In this document: positions 25,200 through 32,903 of the stretch, in pieces
Layout of the letters: every line of letters begins with the position of its first letter
Numbering within the stretch: the stretch's first letter is position 1
Source: Tyzzerella sp. An114
GTDB taxonomy: Bacteria > Bacillota > Clostridia > Lachnospirales > Anaerotignaceae
Direction: 5' to 3'
Length of the DNA: 39,072 nucleotides
Assembly: GCF_002161055.1 (NCBI RefSeq)
Contig: NZ_NFLT01000015.1
Span: 1 to 39,072, forward strand
Notes under the pieces: model-generated
What the model saw: only the letters and a program-made list of their open reading frames with translations
Told to the model about the DNA's origin: nothing
Databases searched by the model: none
Position numbers and translations under genes: made by a program

Positions 25200-26096
25200 T
25201 TAAACTATATTCATTTCTCTTGCCATTCTGGCAATACCTCTTGCAGATACTTCTCCAAGAGCTGCTACTGTATTTACAAATACATTTACTGCACCTCTAA
25301 TTCCATAATTGGTTCGTGCTATTTTATAAAGTACTTCTACTGCATCATCTGATATACATGAGTCTTCAAAAAGTATTCTTATATCATCTCTTGTTATATT
25401 GCTGGTTAATACGTGTTTATTATCAGCTATTCTGCTATAAAGCTGTGCATATGAAGCTTGTCCTGCACCTTTCATTTTGAGATATATTTCTTCATTACCG
25501 ATAAATGCTATCCCTACTCCGCTTTCATCAGCTAAACATCTTAAATGATTTATAACCCTTACTGTAAGATGTTGTGCCTCATCTATTATAATAACCTTAT
25601 TGCTGCCTTTAAGTTTTCGTATAGATTCAGCAAATATCTTTCTTGATACCTTTTCTCTTATTTTAAGTTCTTCAGCTATAAGTTCATTAACTCCTGTCAT
25701 TGTGGCAAAACAAGGGCTTATGGTAATTACTATTGAGGTATCAGGATTTTGTTTATGATATTCTTTTATCCCCATAGTTTTCCCTATTCCGGCATCACCA
25801 TAAACTACACCTATTTTTCCTTGTACATGGCAATATGCTATAAGGTTCATAACAATATTACTTACTGTTGTAGGTTTAAATCCGGGAGCTCTTGGAGCAG
25901 TTTCCTTTTGCTCTCTAATGCTTACAAGCTGTTCAACTTTAGGTATTATTGTATGTGGTGCTTTATATGTACCGCTTAAAAATGAGCTTAACTGACCATC
26001 TGATATACCCATTTCCTTAGCTATTTGAGATTGTGTTTTTCCAGAAGTTTCTTTGTATTCTTTAAGCAATTCTCTTGCTTTTTCTTCAGTTATCAT
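25200..26096 (-). CDS. MuB-like transposition target-capture ATPase
   Basis: 298 residues. N-terminal HTH (KTQSQIAKEMGISDGQLSSFLSG, ~20-42) followed by an AAA+ domain: Walker A YGDAGIGKT at ~99-107, Walker B VIIIDEAQH at ~168-176, then RCLADESGVGIAFIGNEEIYL. MuB proteins deliver target DNA to the transposase and stimulate strand transfer. It overlaps the transposase by 4 bp, matching Mu AB organisation. Confidence 0.93.
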   Translation of the reverse strand: MITEEKARELLKEYKETSGKTQSQIAKEMGISDGQLSSFLSGTYKAPHTIIPKVEQLVSIREQKETAPRAPGFKPTTVSNIVMNLIAYCHVQGKIGVVYGDAGIGKTMGIKEYHKQNPDTSIVITISPCFATMTGVNELIAEELKIREKVSRKIFAESIRKLKGSNKVIIIDEAQHLTVRVINHLRCLADESGVGIAFIGNEEIYLKMKGAGQASYAQLYSRIADNKHVLTSNITRDDIRILFEDSCISDDAVEVLYKIARTNYGIRGAVNVFVNTVAALGEVSARGIARMAREMNIV

Positions 26097-28042
26097 AATT
26101 CTTCCTCCTTGGCTCTTCTGAGCCTTTCAACCGCTAGTGACCAATCTATAACTATATCATCATCGCCTGATACCTTTTTAAGTACTTCTTTTTCAGCAGT
26201 AACTAAAGGTGTTATTATTTTAGGATTAGGTCTGTCTATATCAAGCATATTTTCAGAAGCCTTATCAAGTATAAGTTTAAGTTCATTTTCAGCCTCAATG
26301 CCTTTATTACGTTTATATGCTTTTACTGCTCTTACTGCTTTTCTGTTTTCAGCTTGGTTCTTTCGTATTTCTTCTTTAGAAGCCTTGTAGCTTAATGTGT
26401 CTTTAAGTTCTGCTACACATATAAAAGACATTTTTTCATCATAAACTCTAACTGCTGATAAATCATCAGGACTATACCTTACATAAACTTCTCTACCAAA
26501 ATACATTTCCCAAAGTTCTGCATTCCAATATTGAAGCTCTTGACCATAAAATCTTAAAGTAACACCATTTTTACCTACTTTTAATGTTCCTTTATTTCCT
26601 TTTGCATAACGCATAAACATAAGATTTAGTTTTTCAGGTGGTATAACTCTTCTTTCTATAAGTGTATTATTAAATATTTCATCTGGAGTTTTACCATACA
26701 TTCCTTCTCCTGAATGCGACTGTTTGTTATACCACCCAAAAATATATGTATCAACCTGTTTTTTAAATTCTTCTATATTTACTAAACTATTTGGGTATTT
26801 AACTAATTCTTTTAAACTGTCAGGTCTTTCAAGTATTGTTCCTCCGGTATAGCCATCATATAATTTGCTTAAAGTATTTTTAACTGTACAGAATGCTCTT
26901 TCTATGCCTTTTGCTCTTGCATTTCTTGGAAGTGCTGTTGTAAACTCAATACCTAAGTCATCAAGTATTGACGGAAGTTTAAGCTCTTCATTTTTACGTC
27001 TTCTCCTAAAACCGTTTCCACCTAAATCATGGAATAAAAACTCTCGTCCGTTATCTGTATAAAGCATTTTTGGTACTCCGTTATATTCACAACCTTTTTT
27101 AAGTGCATATATCGTTGCGTCTGATGAAGGAGCATCTGTTATACACCAACCTGTTATTTTTCTGCTTCTTACGTCCATAAATGCTGTAAGATATACTCTT
27201 ACAGGTTGACTGTTTTTTTCTACCATAACATCAAATGTATGGTTGTCAGCTACCCATATATCATTAGCTTGCAGGTCATCATACATACGTTTTATATACG
27301 GAGCACACTCACCTATAAATGTCTTCTCATTTTCTCTAAAATATTTTAAATATGGTATCGGTATAGCTTTAACTCCTCTTTCAAAAGTACTTCTTGACGG
27401 TAAAGGTAAAACATCTTGTCTTCCTTGAAGTTCAAAGTTCATTTCTGTAAGTTTCATGCATAATGATATGGACTTTCTGCTATCATCAAGATAATAGTAT
27501 TCAAAAACGTCCCATACTTCATCAGAAAGTTTCTTTTGATGACCTGTATGTTTTCCCCTTCTGTCTACTAAAGCTATATCACCTATTTTGTTGTACTCTT
27601 TCCATTTTCTATAAAGACTTCTAAGACTTAAGTTTAAATCCGGATTTTGAACATTTATAATATCAACAAACTCAGTATCAGCTTCAGCTTTTGATTTACA
27701 GCTACTATTTCTGTATTTTTGCCAATCAAAAAGTATTTTCTTCCATCTTGCAATCTGTTCTATTTCATCACCTGTATAGTTATCTATTACAGTTTCAGTA
27801 TCTATATCAGTTTTTTCTTGTTCCTGTTGAAAAACTTTTAAATGTCGTTTAAACTTTGATTGAAGTTTCTTTTCAATACTTGATAAAGGGATACGATATT
27901 GTATACCACCTCTGCCAGTCGCAAAACCATCAACTTCTATATAAGAAATAGAACCATTATTTATTTTCTGTTGTATCCATCTTTCACTACAACCTTTAAG
28001 TTCCGCCATTTCTTTTACAGTTAAATATATTTCTTCCACCAT
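26093..28042 (-). CDS. MuA-like DDE transposase
   Basis: 649 residues, near MuA size. Residues ~1-70: excisionase-like wHTH (LTVKEMAELKGCSERWIQQK). Catalytic core: Asp266 (VADNHTFD), Asp330 (LYTDNGREF) and Glu381 (AKGIERAF); spacing is close to MuA 269-336-392. Rigid C-terminal region includes YGKTPDEIFNN and VTLRFYGQELQYW, as in MuA C-terminal beta barrel. It performs DNA-strand transfer for integration and replicative transposition, recognising phage end sites. Start ATG with GGAGG; preceded by three small genes. Confidence 0.96.
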   Translation of the reverse strand: MVEEIYLTVKEMAELKGCSERWIQQKINNGSISYIEVDGFATGRGGIQYRIPLSSIEKKLQSKFKRHLKVFQQEQEKTDIDTETVIDNYTGDEIEQIARWKKILFDWQKYRNSSCKSKAEADTEFVDIINVQNPDLNLSLRSLYRKWKEYNKIGDIALVDRRGKHTGHQKKLSDEVWDVFEYYYLDDSRKSISLCMKLTEMNFELQGRQDVLPLPSRSTFERGVKAIPIPYLKYFRENEKTFIGECAPYIKRMYDDLQANDIWVADNHTFDVMVEKNSQPVRVYLTAFMDVRSRKITGWCITDAPSSDATIYALKKGCEYNGVPKMLYTDNGREFLFHDLGGNGFRRRRKNEELKLPSILDDLGIEFTTALPRNARAKGIERAFCTVKNTLSKLYDGYTGGTILERPDSLKELVKYPNSLVNIEEFKKQVDTYIFGWYNKQSHSGEGMYGKTPDEIFNNTLIERRVIPPEKLNLMFMRYAKGNKGTLKVGKNGVTLRFYGQELQYWNAELWEMYFGREVYVRYSPDDLSAVRVYDEKMSFICVAELKDTLSYKASKEEIRKNQAENRKAVRAVKAYKRNKGIEAENELKLILDKASENMLDIDRPNPKIITPLVTAEKEVLKKVSGDDDIVIDWSLAVERLRRAKEEEL

Positions 28043-28075
28043 ACCACCTCCTTATATTTAACTTTTAGTAAATGC

Positions 28076-28462
28076 TTAAATTAACTCTATGCTTGTATTG
28101 TTACTTTCAAAATGTCTTTTTAAAGAATTAAAAGATGTCCAATACATACCGTATGTATAATATGTGTATTCTGCTTCAAGTTCATCTTTTTGCTTTTTAG
28201 TTAAACCTTTAAACAATTTTTGTTTAGCTTTTGAACTTAATAAACTTTTCTTTTTTCTTGGATAAAATCTTATTCGTTCTTCACAGTCATTAAGAAACCA
28301 TTCGCCCTTTATTTTTCCGTTTATATATACAATTATTGCATTTTTATATACACCGATTCTCTCAAGAACCAATGTCACTTTAAAGCTGTCTATTTTTAAA
28401 TTAACAGGAGTATACGTTTCTCTAAGTTTTCTCTCAACCAAGCTCCATTCTTCTTTTGTCAT
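28076..28462 (-). CDS. Unknown early phage protein (128 aa)
   Basis: 128 residues. Beta-rich N-terminal half (VNLKIDSFKVTLVLERIG, AIIVYINGKIKGEWF), basic middle (RFYPRKKKSLL) and aromatic C-terminus (AEYTYYTYGMYW). I recall similar reading frames near Mu-like transposases of clostridia, but no function is known. ATG overlaps the previous gene by 4 bp, so it is co-translated. Confidence 0.7.
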   Translation of the reverse strand: MTKEEWSLVERKLRETYTPVNLKIDSFKVTLVLERIGVYKNAIIVYINGKIKGEWFLNDCEERIRFYPRKKKSLLSSKAKQKLFKGLTKKQKDELEAEYTYYTYGMYWTSFNSLKRHFESNNTSIELI

Positions 28463-28620
28463 ATAAACTCACCCCTGTTATACACTCCTCCTACTTTACC
28501 GCTTTCACAAACAAGACCTTCTTTAAAAAATCCTTTATTGTAAAAGTAAAATATTTTTTCCAAACTAACATATGAAAGTTCTTTCACTAAATTTTTAGAC
28601 TTAAATCTATATATTTTCAT
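28459..28620 (-). CDS. Unknown small early phage protein (53 aa)
   Basis: 53 residues from ATG at 28618-28620 with AAGGTGG upstream; a longer ORF would begin 21 bp earlier without such a site. MKIYRFKSKNLVKELSYVSL then LEKIFYFYNKGFF. No domain recognised. Overlaps the 128-residue gene by 4 bp. Confidence 0.65.
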   Translation of the reverse strand: MKIYRFKSKNLVKELSYVSLEKIFYFYNKGFFKEGLVCESGKVGGVYNRGEFI

Positions 28621-28630
28621 AAAATCCACC

Positions 28631-28828
28631 TTACCATTCATAATTAATAACTTCTTCTAAAATATCTATAACAATACTTATAAACTGTAATTTTATAAGA
28701 GGACTCATACTGTCATCTGATAAAACCTTCTGTATCAATCCCAACACTTGAGTTTTAAGACTTGCATTTCCGTATTGAAGACTGATTTTTATAAAGGAAC
28801 ATTTAATTTCCTCTTTCAAACCTTTCAT
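28631..28828 (-). CDS. Unknown small early phage protein (65 aa)
   Basis: 65 residues, helical (EIKCSFIKISLQYGNASLK, SPLIKLQFISIVIDILEEV). AGAGGG upstream of the ATG. No family recognised. It is preceded by a ~90-bp gap that holds an apparent plus-strand transcription unit. Confidence 0.65.
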   Translation of the reverse strand: MKGLKEEIKCSFIKISLQYGNASLKTQVLGLIQKVLSDDSMSPLIKLQFISIVIDILEEVINYEW

Positions 28829-28838
28829 AAAATCCCTC

Positions 28839-28867
28839 TTTCAAATTTTACAGTCTCGTGATATAAT
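28839..28867 (+). promoter_or_regulatory. Candidate plus-strand promoter with extended -10
   Basis: TTTCAA (28839-28844), spacer 17, TGaTATAAT with TATAAT at 28862-28867. The TG one base upstream makes an extended -10. It points against the early operon and would initiate near 28874. Confidence 0.55.
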
Positions 28868-28873
28868 AAATCT

Positions 28874-28920
28874 GTGTGTTGCTTGCACTTGGAGCTCTGC
28901 TTCGGTGCAGGCTTTTTTTT
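28874..28920 (+). ncRNA. Possible ~47-nt plus-strand RNA ending in an intrinsic terminator
   Basis: From the promoter above, the next sequence is a hairpin GCTTGCAC (28881-28888) / GTGCAGGC (28905-28912), inner stem GGAGC / GCTTC, followed by eight Ts (28913-28920). Pairing is complete apart from G-T wobbles. No reading frame lies in it. Its terminator borders the end of the antirepressor gene on the other strand. Function unknown; could be a decoy, an insulator against opposing transcription, or merely a promoter plus terminator by chance. Confidence 0.45.
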
Positions 28921-28921
28921 A

Positions 28922-29821
28922 TTATTCACCTGAGACTTTTTTTCTTGTATCATATAATTCCAAGTAATTCTCTATTGCTTTTTTGCAAGGTTCACTTTTA
29001 ACATCTCCATAAAGAACTCTACTTATCATTGGTCTTTTATATCCTATTGCCTCACTTAATTCAGTAATAGTCATATTTTTATCCAATAACTTCTTTTTAA
29101 CCTTTTTACCAAAAGGTGTAAGGTTATATTTTTTATTTAACCTTCTTTCCATAATATCAACTCCAGTTTCTGTTTCTTCAAAATTTCTTTCAAAATACTT
29201 CTTAACTGTAGGAGATGAAACACAGTAACCATTAGCGGAACAATATCTCGCTATTAGACTAAAATTCATTTTTTGGCACTCCTGCATACTTAAAAGCATT
29301 TCATCAATGTTTTCTCTAATTTCATTCGGAAAGTATTCAATCTTATTTTTATTTAGATTAAAATGTTCGTAATCATCTTCAATAACCATATAGTTTTGGT
29401 ATGTACTCTTTGTGGCATTGATAATTTCCGGAACAATTTGTTTAACAATTTCCAAAATAGCTTGCTTCAAAAAATCTTCAGGGCTTGAGCTATAATATCC
29501 GTTTTTTCGTATTTGCGGTAATATTTCACTTGTAACCCAACGCTTAAATTCTTTAGCTTTCGGCAACTTACTTGAGAGTATTAAAGAATACAATCCACTT
29601 TCGTTGATAATGACAGCTTTGCTCTTATAGTTAGAGCCAATCCCCTGAATTAAGGTAGTGGTTTTATCCTCATTATCAATATATGTACTTATAGCATTTT
29701 CTGGTTTAGCATATCCAAGTATTCTTGCAACATCTTTACCAACAAACCAAACCTCATTATTGATAATTATTGTCCTTATTTCGCCAAGGTTTTCATTTTT
29801 AAACACTTGCAGTTTGTTCAT
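28922..29821 (-). CDS. Bro-N antirepressor with C-terminal HTH
   Basis: 299 residues. Residues ~1-110 are a Bro-N domain (FKNENLGEIRTIIINNEVWFVGKDVARILGY, GLYSLILSSKLPKAKEFKRWV, EILPQIRKNGYY). The C-terminus (~235-290) is an HTH (LLDKNMTITELSEAIGYKRPMISRVLYGD). It is the first early gene, in the place of Mu ner, and Bro-N proteins often counter repressors. It may thus combine antirepression with DNA binding. AGGAGG precedes the ATG. Confidence 0.88.
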   Translation of the reverse strand: MNKLQVFKNENLGEIRTIIINNEVWFVGKDVARILGYAKPENAISTYIDNEDKTTTLIQGIGSNYKSKAVIINESGLYSLILSSKLPKAKEFKRWVTSEILPQIRKNGYYSSSPEDFLKQAILEIVKQIVPEIINATKSTYQNYMVIEDDYEHFNLNKNKIEYFPNEIRENIDEMLLSMQECQKMNFSLIARYCSANGYCVSSPTVKKYFERNFEETETGVDIMERRLNKKYNLTPFGKKVKKKLLDKNMTITELSEAIGYKRPMISRVLYGDVKSEPCKKAIENYLELYDTRKKVSGE

Positions 29822-29949
29822 TTATATACACCTCCTTTTCCTTACTTCATTATTTTTTGCTTTTTATTTTAGTAGCATTGCAAAAGAAGTTGCAGAAGTG
29901 GCTACAATTAAAGATAGGCTATAAAAAATGTGCTTTTTCTGATATGATT

Positions 29950-29969
29950 TAAGTAACAAATTTTACTTA
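29950..29969. promoter_or_regulatory. Probable repressor operator O1
   Basis: A dyad TAAGTAA-n6-TTACTTA between the repressor and early operon. It overlaps the -35 of the repressor promoter by 4 bp. The same 20-bp site recurs at 30492 with 17 of 20 bases identical and symmetric changes, which supports protein binding. Confidence 0.65.
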
Positions 29970-29994
29970 CAGCTATATATTAACTCATTATAAT
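29966..29994 (+). promoter_or_regulatory. Probable repressor promoter
   Basis: CTTACA (29966-29971), spacer 17, TATAAT (29989-29994), 56 bp upstream of the repressor ATG. Overlap with O1 suggests autoregulation. Confidence 0.6.
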
Positions 29995-30050
29995 GTGTTA
30001 ATCAATAAAAAATTAATATAAAACTCATTAAAATAAAGGTGGTCTTAAAA

Positions 30051-30449
30051 ATGTTTTATAATCGTTTAAAAAAAATTTGCGAACTAAAGGATACTAATCC
30101 AACCCAACTACTAAAGGATATAAATGTAAGTACTGGTTCTCTTGGTAATTGGAAAAAAGGAATATTGCCTAAAGGCGATATACTAATAAAAATTTCAACT
30201 CATTTAGATGTGTCAATAGATTATTTATTATTAGGAAAAGAGGAGTGTAATTTAAAAGAACCAGAAATTTCACAGAAAAATGAAGATAGTTTAAAAACAG
30301 ATGAGAAACTTCTAATAAAAACTTACAGAGAAGTATCAGATGAAGGAAAAGATTTAATTCAAGAATCTATACGTGATATTTGGGCTGACCATAGAATTAA
30401 AAAATCTTCTAAAAAATCAAACTCTAAACATAAAGATGTAGCCATTTAA
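30051..30449 (+). CDS. Phage repressor, XRE-family (cI-like)
   Basis: 132 residues from ATG at 30051-30053 with AAAGGTGG upstream; a GTG 12 bp earlier lies within that site. Helix-turn-helix at ~15-60: NPTQLLKDINVSTGSLGNWK then SIDYLLLG. A linker and a helical C-terminus (DEKLLIKTYREVSDEGKDL) end in a basic tail (KKSSKKSNSKHK). The only rightward gene of the phage, divergent from the early operon, as for Mu c. It has no S24 peptidase domain, so derepression may depend on the Bro-N protein. Confidence 0.9.
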   Translation: MFYNRLKKICELKDTNPTQLLKDINVSTGSLGNWKKGILPKGDILIKISTHLDVSIDYLLLGKEECNLKEPEISQKNEDSLKTDEKLLIKTYREVSDEGKDLIQESIRDIWADHRIKKSSKKSNSKHKDVAI

Positions 30450-30458
30450 AATTAATAT

Positions 30459-30496
30459 ATAAAAAAGATTAGTTTTTTTATTTTTATATTTTAGGT
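30459..30496 (+). terminator. Possible repressor terminator
   Basis: AT-only hairpin: TATATAAAAAA ... TTTTTTTATTTTTATA just after the repressor stop. All A-T pairs, so weak. Confidence 0.35.
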
Positions 30497-30511
30497 AACG
30501 AATTTTACCTA
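30492..30511. promoter_or_regulatory. Probable repressor operator O2
   Basis: A dyad TAGGTAA-n6-TTACCTA, 44 bp after the repressor gene. Compared with O1, the third and eighteenth bases are changed in a compensating pair (A/T to G/C), which is the mark of a dyad protein site rather than chance. Confidence 0.6.
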
Positions 30512-30598
30512 CATATCAAAAATACATTAATAAGGAAGTTTCTCTATTTTTATTTTTTGCCATTCTTTTTGCAGATTTTTTTCTGTTTTTATTTTTAT

Positions 30599-30614
30599 AA
30601 CGCTTCAAAGCGTT
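30599..30614. repeat. Palindrome AACGCTT-n2-AAGCGTT
   Basis: Perfect 7-bp arms with a 2-bp spacer in the phage left-end region. No T run follows. May be a protein site. Confidence 0.5.
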
Positions 30615-30630
30615 GATTTTGCCTAACTTT

Positions 30631-30688
30631 TACTACTAACGAACAAATTATCAAGTTCGTTAGTAGTACTTCGTTAGTCATTTACACA
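30631..30688. other. Candidate phage left end (attL) with three transposase-site-like repeats
   Basis: Read into the phage from 30688 the sequence starts TGTGTAAATGAC. The 9-mer TTCGTTAGT occurs at 30656-30664 and 30670-30678 and inverted at 30635-30643; the last two are part of 14-bp inverted arms (30631-30644, 30655-30668). Mu ends begin TG and carry several MuA sites in mixed orientation. Alternatives for the terminal base: 30686 and 30696. Confidence 0.5.
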
Positions 30689-30721
30689 TTTTTACATTTA
30701 TTTTTTAGATTTAAAAATAAA

Positions 30722-30755
30722 AAAATCCCTTTAAACGTTGAATTTAAGGGATTTT
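30722..30755 (-). terminator. Intrinsic terminator of flanking host transcript
   Basis: AAAATCCCTT (30722-30731) pairs with AAGGGATTTT (30746-30755), followed on the minus strand by TTTTTATTTTT. It lies after the tiny frame at 30801 and before the phage end, and marks host DNA. Confidence 0.8.
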
Positions 30756-30800
30756 AAAAACTTTTAAAATATTTTTTTAACTTTTTTAAAAATTTAAAAA

Positions 30801-30923
30801 TTAAGATTTATATTCTATTTTTTCAATTTTAACTCCTTCATTAAGAATGGCAAAAAGTTTTACTTGACAAGCTAATAATGTTGATTTTGCAGGCTTTGGA
30901 CGCTATTGGTCGGGTTTTGACAT
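30801..30923 (-). pseudogene. Tiny host-side gene with an in-frame amber codon
   Basis: A 40-codon frame: MSKPDQ, TAG, then RPKPAKSTLLACQVKLFAIL and NEGVKIEKIEYKS to TAA. The second part reads like a real protein and is followed by a good terminator. There is no ATG or good RBS after the TAG. An overlapping frame from ATG at 30935-30937 (MKNDKKRKNVKTRP...) enters through an A-rich run, so a frameshift could also explain it. It may be a decayed or recoded small gene. Confidence 0.45.
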
Positions 30924-30962
30924 TTTTTCTTTTTTTGTCATTCTTCATGATAAATAACAATA

Positions 30963-30990
30963 AGGAACCTTTAAATGATTAAAGGTTCCT
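30963..30990 (-). terminator. Perfect 12-bp inverted repeat, probable terminator
   Basis: AGGAACCTTTAA (30963-30974), loop of 4, TTAAAGGTTCCT (30979-30990). Minus strand then reads TATTGTTATTTAT, a moderate T-rich tail. The nearest minus-strand gene ends ~290 bp away. Region 30991-31280 shows nothing else. Confidence 0.55.
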
Positions 30991-31280
30991 CAAAAAATAT
31001 AATTATTTAAATATAAACTATAGCCAATTTTAAGATTTAATTTTAAATTAGCCATCATTAATCTATAATCTCTAATAATATAATCAATAAATTAAGTATT
31101 GTAATTAAAATGATTATTTTTAGTATCTGTTTGAGTTATTGGTGAAGGAATACACTACTAAATCCATATACTAATTATATTACTTTATTTCTCATTTATC
31201 TAAAATTCTAATAAATAATACTAAAAAGAATATTTGAGGAAATTAACTTATAATATATAAAAATTTACATATAAACGAGA

Positions 31281-31805
31281 CTATTTAATATCATTTCCTT
31301 GTGAATCCAAAAAAGAACAGTTTGTTGCTTTTTCGTTAATAATATTATGAAATATATATGGATATTCATTTGGTAATATATCAATCTGAGATATTATATC
31401 ACCATATTGATTTCTTTCTACTATAGATTTACAATTAATATCATTAATTAAATATATACTCTCAGTATTCCATAAAACACTTACAATATCTTTTGAATAT
31501 ATTTTAGGAATATAAACTTCCTCAACAAAATATCTATCTTTTGGTAACAAATTACATTCTACAGCTCTATAATAAATTAATGATTCATCTTGAATCATAA
31601 ACCATAGCAAGGCATCATCTTCCTTTGAAAATTTCCCCAAATAAGTTATATTAGCTGAATGATTTTGTTCCAAATGAAATTCTTTTCTTACTATATTTAT
31701 TAAATCATCTTGATTTCTAGCAATTTTAGAATTATATATAAATACTATTTTTAAAACTAATAATATACTAACAATAATAAAAATAGTTATAAATTTTCGC
31801 TTCAT
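31281..31805 (-). CDS. Unknown membrane-anchored exported protein
   Basis: 174 residues. One N-terminal hydrophobic segment (~5-25, FITIFIIVSILLVLKIVFIY) acts as signal anchor. The rest is outside: a beta-rich domain with DDALLWFMIQDESLIYYRAV and SIYLINDINCKSIVERN. No family recognised. It follows the secreted protein gene by 24 bp, so they are likely co-transcribed. AGGAA upstream. Confidence 0.7.
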   Translation of the reverse strand: MKRKFITIFIIVSILLVLKIVFIYNSKIARNQDDLINIVRKEFHLEQNHSANITYLGKFSKEDDALLWFMIQDESLIYYRAVECNLLPKDRYFVEEVYIPKIYSKDIVSVLWNTESIYLINDINCKSIVERNQYGDIISQIDILPNEYPYIFHNIINEKATNCSFLDSQGNDIK

Positions 31806-31829
31806 ATATTCCTCACACTATAAATGTAT

Positions 31830-32744
31830 TTATTTTACATTCACTAAATAATCTACATCACAACAAATTGTTTCATCACTATATTTAGGACTTAAAGAAC
31901 CTAAAAAATAATATACATCATATTCCCATTCAGCAGCAGCTTTTGTAGATTTATTAATTTCTTTACTTGAATCGATAGTAGATATACTTGATTGAATAGT
32001 TAAATCATGTTCATTACTAAATAATTCTTTATCATCTATTTCTGCACCAACAGCTCTTACATTTTTATCATTTATATTTCTATTTGATTCTGATCCACCT
32101 GAATATGTAATATTTTCAAGTACACCTAAAATTTCATTCACTGTACTAAACCCAATTTTATCAATTACAAATTCAATAATACCTTTTATATTTGTACCCC
32201 ATAAACCAGATGTATTTCCAGATAGACTTACATCGTCAGTAAAAGCTGTATTGTAGCCACATCCCATTGCACCAGTTATATTTCTATATCTAATTGCATT
32301 ACTCCAACCTGAGTCCAAATTGCCATCTACATTTACTGTTTCAATAACTTCAAAAGTACTATAAATATCAGAACTACCAGCTGTTCCAACATCAACAACA
32401 GAAAAAGTTATTTTGGGATAAGATGCATAAATTACTTTTTGTCCACCTTCTGTTATTATTGTGGTAGTATATAATTTACCAGAAACATCCTCTTTATTTA
32501 TAGTATATGGTTCATGTTCATTTAATTTATCAAATATATATTTCAATTCTGGTCTTTGATTAATCTCATCTTGAGTAAATGAATTCAAAGGTCTTGCACT
32601 ATAACTTACAGTAGCAGTATTATTTTTAATTTGTTCGATAACTTCATTTTCAGTTAATTTTGAATTTGTATTAGCAAACACATTGGTACTAGTAATACTA
32701 GTAATTATTAATAGTATAGATAATAAATTTTTTATTTTCAACAT
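31830..32744 (-). CDS. Unknown secreted protein
   Basis: 304 residues. Clear signal peptide (LLSILLIITSITSTNVFA, cleavage near residue 25). Mature part has a short helical start (TENEVIEQIKNNTA) and then beta-rich, Ser/Thr/Gly-rich sequence, including a GCGYNTAFTDDVSLSGNTS segment. Cys residues are few (one GCG, a late ICC). No enzyme motif seen. AGGAGA precedes the ATG. Confidence 0.75.
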   Translation of the reverse strand: MLKIKNLLSILLIITSITSTNVFANTNSKLTENEVIEQIKNNTATVSYSARPLNSFTQDEINQRPELKYIFDKLNEHEPYTINKEDVSGKLYTTTIITEGGQKVIYASYPKITFSVVDVGTAGSSDIYSTFEVIETVNVDGNLDSGWSNAIRYRNITGAMGCGYNTAFTDDVSLSGNTSGLWGTNIKGIIEFVIDKIGFSTVNEILGVLENITYSGGSESNRNINDKNVRAVGAEIDDKELFSNEHDLTIQSSISTIDSSKEINKSTKAAAEWEYDVYYFLGSLSPKYSDETICCDVDYLVNVK

Positions 32745-32903
32745 ATTAAATTTCTCCTAACAATTTATTTTGTAAATACTTTATCTTCTTATAATACATC
32801 TATTTTTATAGTATCAAACATCAAGTATATTCATCATTTCCAAACAATTTAAATAATATCTTAATAAATTTGATTTAAAAATAAAATTGTAATATTTAAA
32901 TTA

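Larger units (their letters stand above)
1..30688 (-). mobile_element. Mu-like transposable prophage, left end and about 30.7 kb of its genome
   Basis: The gene order is that of Mu-like phages read right to left: divergent repressor, early transposition operon (MuA-like and MuB-like), Gam, GemA, Mor activator, lysis, packaging, head, contractile tail. The virion genes resemble the SPP1/PBSX (Xkd) set rather than the Mu set, so the element is a mosaic. The outer boundary is inferred: host-like sequence with its own terminator begins at about 30,720, and a TG...CA-type end lies near 30,688. The other end is outside the window, so the 5-bp target duplication expected for Mu-type transposition cannot be checked. 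No reading frame of a lytic gene looks broken, so the prophage may be functional. Confidence 0.9.

Noticed and set aside
29879-29909. Plus-strand TTGCAA-19-TACAAT promoter
   Set aside because: Spacing is too long and a better promoter lies nearer the repressor.
29822-29990. Early-operon promoter on the minus strand
   Set aside because: It must exist here, but no -35/-10 pair with normal spacing was convincing, so none is listed.
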